Assembly (NCBI GenBank): GCA_049997955.1
Contig: JAEBDY010000020.1
Location: 95,230 to 159,229, forward strand
Direction: 5' to 3'
Length of the DNA stretch: 64,000 nucleotides
DNA from: Umezawaea sp049997955
Lineage (GTDB): Bacteria > Actinomycetota > Actinomycetes > Mycobacteriales > Pseudonocardiaceae
The position numbers were made by a program, and so were the translations under genes. Within the stretch, counting starts at the first letter, position 1, and each line of letters begins with the position of its first letter. Shown here piece after piece: positions 59,551-64,000 of this stretch. Under the pieces are notes generated by a model. That model saw only the letters and a program-made list of their open reading frames with translations. It was not told where the DNA came from and ran no database searches.

Positions 59551-59625
59551 GGCACCACGATGGCACATATCTGGCACCATGTGAAGCCACAGTGGCACCA
59601 CATTGCATCCCGATGGCACCACTCA
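59548..59625 (-). repeat. Helically phased repeat array upstream of serine hydrolase
   Basis: On the plus strand TGGCACC begins at 59550, 59572, 59593 and 59614, and TGGCACA at 59561: intervals of 11, 11, 21 and 21 bases, i.e. multiples of about 10.5, one DNA turn. Degenerate copies fill the gaps. On the coding (minus) strand the unit is GGTGCCA, and the last copy runs into the ATG. All copies are on the same face of the helix, as expected for cooperative protein binding. Confidence 0.8.
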
Positions 59626-59676
59626 TGCCACGGCATGCTGGGTGAGGCCCCCGTGGTCCGGCACCGCGTGCCCCGC

Positions 59677-59946
59677 TCAGTTCCCGCACGCACAACCGCA
59701 GCGTGCTCGGTGCCGGATCCGGGGCCGGAAGGTCTTCCAGTTCCGGTACTGGATCGCGCCGAACCACAACGCGGACGCGGCGATGCCCAGCAGCCCGGTG
59801 ATCACCCCGAGGGTGATCCACAGGACCTGGGTGGCCAGACCGATGGCCCAGCCGATGCGGTAGTCCCGCGCGAGGTACGTGCCGAAGCCGCCGAGGACGG
59901 GGATGAGCCAACTGAGGATCGCGGTTGCCGTCACGCGGTCGAGCAT
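59677..59946 (-). CDS. Small integral membrane protein
   Basis: 89 residues with three predicted membrane helices: TATAILSWLIPVLGGFGTYL, IGWAIGLATQVLWITLGVI and LLGIAASALWFGAIQYRNW, then a basic Cys-containing tail (RPRIRHRARCGCACGN). The helix-2/3 pattern (QVLW, then YRNW) recalls short PnuC-like membrane proteins often seen in actinophages. Function unknown. Weak ribosome site (AGGCGA). Confidence 0.6.
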   Translation of the reverse strand: MLDRVTATAILSWLIPVLGGFGTYLARDYRIGWAIGLATQVLWITLGVITGLLGIAASALWFGAIQYRNWKTFRPRIRHRARCGCACGN

Positions 59947-60438
59947 GTCGCCTGCGGGCGACGCGCACAGCGTCACCTGACGCAGACCGACCCGAAAGCC
60001 ACCAGGGCGGTCGGTCGGCACCGCAGGGCTGCGGCCGGCTTGACGCCCTCGGTGTCGACCAGGACGCCGTGCGGCCGCGCAGGCGTTTCGGTGCCAACAG
60101 CCACTTCCGCCAGTCGGTCCGGTGCCCGGCCAAGTCGAGGAACTGGTCGTGGACAGAGGAAGCGGAGTTCGGGTGCCACAGCCGCCACAAGGGGTCCTGC
60201 TGCGCAGGGGAGAACGAGCCGGAACCGACACAGGGCCTGCCCAGCGGTGACGGCGTTCCACAGTGGACATCCCAGGCCGGAGCCGCCTGTCACGACACGT
60301 CGAGGACCACCTTGTCGTGGGCCTCGCGTCGCCAAAGGAGTTGATCGTCTTCGAGGTGCCGAACGCGAACAGCGATCCCGCCGCGAACCTGGTGTCCTCC
60401 GCCCAGAGGGGACTGCGAAAAGAGCGGTGCGCTCCCGA
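59947..60438. other. Intergenic region with uncertain coding remnants
   Basis: About 490 bases with no gene I can support. On the minus strand 60080-60190 reads MWRLWHPNSASSVHDQFLDL then AGHRTDWRKWLLAPKRL, which looks protein-derived, but no start, stop or family fits. Possibly a remnant of an inserted element. Confidence 0.3.
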
Positions 60439-60969
60439 TCACGGGAGTGCGCTTGAAGGGCCAGTGAGGTGCGGTGGCGTCGGGCGGCAGTAACGCCGGA
60501 CGAGGTCGGCGTGCGCGGGGAAACGTGCCGCGAGTTCGTCGGGCTCACCGAGGGTCATGTCCGCGTAGTCGAATCCTGGCGCGACAGCCTCACTGATCAG
60601 AGCGTGGTCTCCGGTGGTCAACTGGGCGGCTTTCCAAGTGCCGCCCGGCACAGCGACGGTGAAGAGCTGTCCTTGGTCCGGGTCCTGGCCGAGAACAGCG
60701 GTGCTGTACCGCCCGTCCGGGTCGAGCAGGTGGTAGGTGACCGGCTCGCCGTGGTGGTGGAAGTGCAGGATGTCGGACCGGTTCAGGTGCCAGTGCCCGA
60801 CCGGCGACCAGTGGGTGAGCAAGTAGTGGATCGAGGTCAGCGTGTAGCGCTCGCCGGCAGGCGTCGGTGTCCGGGGGCGGTGGTCCGCTTGGAAGGTCCG
60901 ACGGAAGTACCCGCCCTCCACGTGGGCTTCCAGATCGAGGACGTCGATCCAGTGTTGTGCGGTGAGCAC
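60439..60969 (-). CDS. DUF985/Cupin_5 family protein
   Basis: 176 residues from a GTG with AGGAG six bases upstream. Cupin_5 signatures: LEAHVEGGYFRRTFQ, SIHYLLTHWSPVGHWHLNRSDILHFHHHGEPVTYHLL, and EAVAPGFDYADMTLGEPDELAARFP. This family is related to epimerase-like cupins of unknown substrate. Apparently monocistronic. Confidence 0.9.
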   Translation of the reverse strand: MLTAQHWIDVLDLEAHVEGGYFRRTFQADHRPRTPTPAGERYTLTSIHYLLTHWSPVGHWHLNRSDILHFHHHGEPVTYHLLDPDGRYSTAVLGQDPDQGQLFTVAVPGGTWKAAQLTTGDHALISEAVAPGFDYADMTLGEPDELAARFPAHADLVRRYCRPTPPHLTGPSSALP

Positions 60970-61066
60970 GGCGTTCTCCTGCGGTCGTGGAATTTCATTG
61001 CACGGACTGCCATCCGGCTGTGCCGATGATAACCGGGAGACGACTGCGACCCGGTAGCACCTGAAT

Positions 61067-61428
61067 GTGCAACCAGTGTTCGACCGCACCGATCTCACAC
61101 GTCGCGAACGACTCCTCGCCGCCTTCGAGATAACCCGCGTTCACGCCCCTGTGCCCCTCCATCGCGGTGGCCGTCGAACTCCACGACCCCCAACACCCCG
61201 CATCCCTGTGCGCACGCGACTACAAGACCGCCATCGACGCGCGCCTCACCGAAACCGCCCGCGAAGCCGGCGCCACCGACCCCCGAACAACTCGGCGAAC
61301 AACTGGCGCTGCTCATCGACGGTGCCTCGGCCCGCACCCGAGTCCTCGACAGCGACTCCTTCCCCACCGCCGCCGCCATCGCAGCCATCCTCATCGACAA
61401 CGCCATCCCCGCGTCACCTCCTCGGTAG
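61067..61428 (+). pseudogene. TetR-family regulator, C-terminal part with two frameshifts
   Basis: Three successive frames give one continuous TetR ligand-domain sequence: LTRRERLLAAFEITRVHAPV, then AVELHDPQHPASLCARDYKTAID, then PEQLGEQLALLIDGASARTR and onward to TAG at 61428. The DNA-binding N terminus is not present upstream. Clearly decayed. Confidence 0.75.
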
Positions 61429-61611
61429 CCCAGCGGTGACCGCGGAACCACCGGGCCTGCTCCCGTTCCGGCGGGAGACCGTTGACGGCCCGATCGCCGG
61501 AGATTCGGACGGCTGCGACATGGCGTGCCAGAGTTCACCGCTCGGCGGTGCTGCCACAGCAGCGCGCGCCGGCAGTCGGGCGAGCCGATGATCCTGTTCC
61601 GATCTCGGCGC

Positions 61612-61651
61612 GCTGGTGTGCCGAGACCGCGTCGGGTCCCGGCACACCAGC
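61612..61651. terminator. Terminator stem downstream of the mannanase gene
   Basis: GCTGGTGTGCCG (61612-61623) and CGGCACACCAGC (61640-61651) form a perfect 12-bp stem eight bases past the GH26 stop codon. Confidence 0.75.
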
Positions 61652-61658
61652 GGGATGG

Positions 61659-63056
61659 CTACTTGAGGTTGGGCAGTTCGTCGCGGGTGACGACATAGCT
61701 GTGGTTGTAGACCTTCTGCAGGTGGCTGACGCTGTTGCCGACGGTCAGGTGGTTGCCGTGCCAGGTGCCGAACAGCACCCAGCGCGTTCCGGTGGACTGC
61801 AGGCGGTCGGGGTCCGGGATGGGCCCGTTCTCGTGCAGCGCGATCGGCACCGTGGAGCCGACGACGTTCCGCACGGCGTTGTACATGGCGTTCTGCGGGT
61901 CGTAGTTGCCGTCACCGGCGTAGGTGTCCGCCCCGCCGATGTCCACAACGGACTTTCCGGGGTAGAACGACGACTGCGGCTGGCCGTTGTAGCCGTGCAG
62001 CCACACCAGGTTGTTCAGCCCCTTGGTGTTGGTGAAGTAGTTGTACATGAAGTTCCACAGCCGGTTGTACTGGCCGCCGCCCTCCTTGCTCCACCAGAAC
62101 CACGTGCCACCGGCCTCGTGGAACGGCCGCCAGATCACCGCCGCACCCGCGTTCTCCAACTGCTGGAGCATGGCTGCGGCCAGGTCGAGGCGTTGGAGGA
62201 ACGACTGGTACTCCGCGGTGCCCGGCGTCAACACCGCGTTGATGGACACCGTCATCTGGGTGCCCTCGTAGGTGTCGGGCTTGGTCGGTGCGCCCATGTG
62301 GTAGCCGATCATGGGGATGCCGCCGGCGTTCCACCAGGCGACGGCGCGCGGCGCGAGGTCCTTGGAGTCGCCGAAGTCCAGCGCCCGGATGGCCGGGTAC
62401 TTGCCCGTGTTGTTGCGGATGTGGTTGATCTCGTAGTCCGGGCCGCCGATCCACGTCGATTCCTGTTGCCCGGACAGGATGTGGTTGCCGTACTGCGAGT
62501 ACACGTAGCACAGCAGTTTGCGGGCCTGCGCGGTCGCGTTGGGGTTGACCGGGTTCGCCGAGCACTGGGGCGTGCCGCCGCCGGTGCCGGTGCGGAACGA
62601 CTGGTTCGCCTGGCCGTTGCAGTTCCACGTGGTCACGGCGGTCCCGTTCGCGGTGGCCTGGTTGTAGACGTCCAGGCACAGGCCCGACTGGGTGGCGGTG
62701 ATGCTGCCGTCGGAGTTGAACCGGAACTTCTGGTTGGCGCCGCCGTTGCAGTCCCAGATCGCCAGCCGGGTGCCGGCGGTGTTGTTGGGTACGTCCAGGC
62801 ACTTGGAGCCGTTGAAGGCCCGCAGTTCGCCCGACGAGGAGAGTTCCCAACCCTGGTTCGCGCCGCCGTTGCAGTCCCAGATCTGCAACTGCGCGCCGTT
62901 GGCGCTGGAACCACCCGTGACGTCCAGGCAGCGGCCGGATCCGACAGCCACCAAGGGGGCCGGAGCGGCTTGCGCGGGTGCGGTCGCCAGCACCAGCGCC
63001 GGAGCGGTCAGCACCAAGGCGAGCAGGGCTCTGCCCAAGCGTGGTAGAGCACGCAT
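61659..63056 (-). CDS. Secreted GH26 beta-mannanase with N-terminal ricin-type CBM13
   Basis: 465 residues; ATG 63056 is preceded by AAAGGAGA. Signal peptide (about 1-31, ending APAQA), then three ricin-B repeats (about 33-155) with the QxW-like motifs GGANQGW, GGANQKF and GQANQSF, a Gly/Thr linker, and a GH26 catalytic domain. The acid/base Glu lies in WRPFHEAGGTWFWW and the nucleophile Glu in IALHENGPIP. Cleaves beta-1,4-mannan. Two ROK-type operators lie upstream. Confidence 0.93.
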   Translation of the reverse strand: MRALPRLGRALLALVLTAPALVLATAPAQAAPAPLVAVGSGRCLDVTGGSSANGAQLQIWDCNGGANQGWELSSSGELRAFNGSKCLDVPNNTAGTRLAIWDCNGGANQKFRFNSDGSITATQSGLCLDVYNQATANGTAVTTWNCNGQANQSFRTGTGGGTPQCSANPVNPNATAQARKLLCYVYSQYGNHILSGQQESTWIGGPDYEINHIRNNTGKYPAIRALDFGDSKDLAPRAVAWWNAGGIPMIGYHMGAPTKPDTYEGTQMTVSINAVLTPGTAEYQSFLQRLDLAAAMLQQLENAGAAVIWRPFHEAGGTWFWWSKEGGGQYNRLWNFMYNYFTNTKGLNNLVWLHGYNGQPQSSFYPGKSVVDIGGADTYAGDGNYDPQNAMYNAVRNVVGSTVPIALHENGPIPDPDRLQSTGTRWVLFGTWHGNHLTVGNSVSHLQKVYNHSYVVTRDELPNLK

Positions 63057-63110
63057 CTGATCTCCTTTGATCATTGCGGAGCGGCTGCGGCAGGAGCAGC
63101 ACCTCGATTG

Positions 63111-63131
63111 TTAGGTTCACGATGAAACAAA
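63111..63131. promoter_or_regulatory. ROK (XylR-type) operator 1 of the mannanase gene
   Basis: TTAGGTT-N7-AAACAAA, matching the ROK consensus TTNGTTT-N7-AAACNAA except for one G. Confidence 0.65.
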
Positions 63132-63168
63132 GTCAACCCTGCGAGCCGATCGAGACGCTCCCCTTGAC

Positions 63169-63189
63169 TTTGTTTTGCCAAGAAACTAA
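63169..63189. promoter_or_regulatory. ROK (XylR-type) operator 2 of the mannanase gene
   Basis: TTTGTTT-N7-AAACTAA (63169-63189) fits the ROK consensus perfectly. With flanking bases it forms a long imperfect inverted repeat with operator 1, 58 bases centre to centre. Confidence 0.7.
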
Positions 63190-63408
63190 CAATGTCCAGT
63201 CGCGGCTCAGTCGCACTCGATGACGAGACAGGGCGGTTCGGGCAACCAGGGCACGTCGAGGACGCTGGCGACGTTCCACCTTGCCCCTGCCGACCAGCAC
63301 GTCGTCCGTGGGCGCGCCCTTCGACCGCTTCCCGAGCTTCGGCGTCGTGAACGCCGACCGCGCACTCGAACCGGATCCGATATGACGAACAGAAATCGAC
63401 TATAAAGT

Positions 63409-63422
63409 TGTTATCGCTAACA
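63409..63422. promoter_or_regulatory. LacI-type operator, distal
   Basis: TGTTATCGCTAACA, a near-palindrome centred on CG, with one mismatch. Confidence 0.55.
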
Positions 63423-63698
63423 TGTTTCTAGAAAATGCAGCCTTAAGAAGATCGCGATCGAAGATCGTTCGATGCAATCGACCATGAGTTGCGTCGAACG
63501 CGGATCATCGAACGAGTCGAACGAGATCTTGGGTTTCGCACTACGCCGGCACGGCGTTACACCGCCCGGAGTAGTACTTGTTACCGGATCAGGCAATCAG
63601 CAGATGCTTCGCAACCAGATGCCGGACCTCAGCGTTTCGGGAGAAGATCTAGCGCAGAAGTTTCCGGACAACAAGGCGTTGAGCGTTGCGAAATTTGG

Positions 63699-63712
63699 TG
63701 TTAGCGTTAACA
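63699..63712. promoter_or_regulatory. LacI-type operator, proximal
   Basis: TGTTAGCGTTAACA, the same motif as the distal site 290 bases away and 57 bases before the GH27 start; it could allow looping repression. Confidence 0.6.
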
Positions 63713-63768
63713 CAACCACACCGGCATAGGTGACCAGGTGTGCCCGGAACACCATCCGAGGAGAGGCA

Positions 63769-64000
63769 ATGACGCCTGTTCACCTGCGCAGACGTTCGTT
63801 CATCCTGATCTTGGCGGTGATCGCCGCAGTTGGCGTTCAGACCACGACCCCCTCGCAGTCCCCGGCCGAAGCCGCTCCCGGGAGTCCGGCGCTCACCCCT
63901 CCGTTGGGGTGGAACAGCTGGAACAGCTTCGGCTGTGGCATCACCGAGGGGCAGGTGCGCCAAGCGGCGGATGCGATGGTGTCCTCGGGGATGCGTGACG
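63769..64000 (+). CDS. Secreted GH27 alpha-galactosidase, 3' end outside window
   Basis: The first 77 codons only. ATG 63769 follows GAGGAGAGG. Signal peptide (RRRSFILILAVIAAVGV, ending near AEA) and then the GH27 opening TPPLGWNSWNSFGCGITEGQVRQAADAMVSSGM, including the WNSW/F motif and first Cys. With the neighbouring GH26 mannanase and the GH36 locus it fits removal of galactose side chains from galactomannan. Confidence 0.9.
   Translation, partial: MTPVHLRRRSFILILAVIAAVGVQTTTPSQSPAEAAPGSPALTPPLGWNSWNSFGCGITEGQVRQAADAMVSSGMRD

Larger units (their letters stand above)
63190..63768. other. Regulatory intergenic region upstream of GH27, AT-richer, no clear gene
   Basis: About 580 bases, clearly lower in GC than the rest. 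An open frame at 63472-63729 (85 residues) ends inside an operator and has no recognisable family, so I do not call it a gene. Two LacI-type palindromes are listed separately. Confidence 0.45.

Noticed and set aside
59947..60438. Possible transposase or phage remnant
   Set aside because: A short protein-like stretch exists but no transposase motif, terminal repeat or target duplication is visible.
57985..60456. 823-codon plus-strand open frame
   Set aside because: Antisense to the serine hydrolase and the small membrane protein, with no recognisable domain.
63472..63729. 85-codon open frame before the GH27 gene
   Set aside because: No ribosome site, no family, and its end overlaps the proximal LacI-type operator.

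Overview
The window is very GC-rich (about 70%), uses GTG starts freely, has many 4-base ATGA/GTGA gene overlaps, and carries actinomycete hallmarks: a whiE-type spore-pigment polyketide cluster, ROK, Rrf2, MarR and GntR regulators, several sugar ABC importers without their own ATPase, and secreted carbohydrate-binding proteins. It looks like chromosomal accessory DNA of a sporulating actinomycete. From recall of similar gene content I would guess Pseudonocardiales (Saccharothrix, Lentzea or Actinosynnema type), but this is inference. I saw no rRNA, tRNA, CRISPR array or insertion sequence.

Layout. 1-7000: a sugar-acid catabolic locus with an RraA-type aldolase, an ABC importer whose two permease subunits are fused, a broken Gfo/Idh dehydrogenase, a FadR-type GntR regulator and a mandelate-racemase-family dehydratase. 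7200-13500: a stand-alone cellulose-binding protein, an XRE-cupin regulator divergent from a methyltransferase, a DUF998 membrane protein, a damaged CAP-domain gene, an Rrf2 regulator and a short-chain dehydrogenase (SDR) that share an operator, and an AraC regulator. 13700-20300: a three-gene molybdenum hydroxylase operon, a LysR gene, a small kinase, a chimeric gene remnant and an Rv2466c-like oxidoreductase. 20300-29650: an alpha-galactoside locus (Gfo/Idh, a DUF4832 plus CBM protein, MalF/MalG-type permeases, binding lipoprotein, GH36, ROK). 30400-36900: the complete whiE-like spore-pigment operon. 36900-44500: decayed amidase, dioxygenase and MarR genes around a MarR/SDR/nitroreductase set and a P450, shortened P450 and carotenoid-oxygenase operon.

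46500-57900 is the most interesting part: an apparently undescribed metallophore (siderophore-like) locus. It joins an ATP-grasp ligase, a divergent cysteine-synthase-family PLP enzyme, two methyltransferases and a P450 to an MFS exporter, a complete FecCD-type importer (permease, ATPase, lipoprotein) and a FhuF-type ferric-siderophore reductase. There is no NRPS, NIS synthetase or hydroxamate gene. Its three divergent intergenic regions contain six copies of one bipartite promoter, GGAAC(C/T)-N16-CGAC(C/T), five with exact N16 spacing and one with N15. This points to one ECF-type sigma factor controlling assembly, export and uptake together. No such sigma factor gene is in the window.

58200-64000: a penicillin-binding-protein-like serine hydrolase preceded by a helically phased repeat array, a small membrane protein, a DUF985 cupin, a TetR remnant, a GH26 mannanase with twin ROK-type operators, and the start of a GH27 alpha-galactosidase preceded by two LacI-type operators. 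Together with the GH36 locus this suggests scavenging of galactomannan-like plant polysaccharide.
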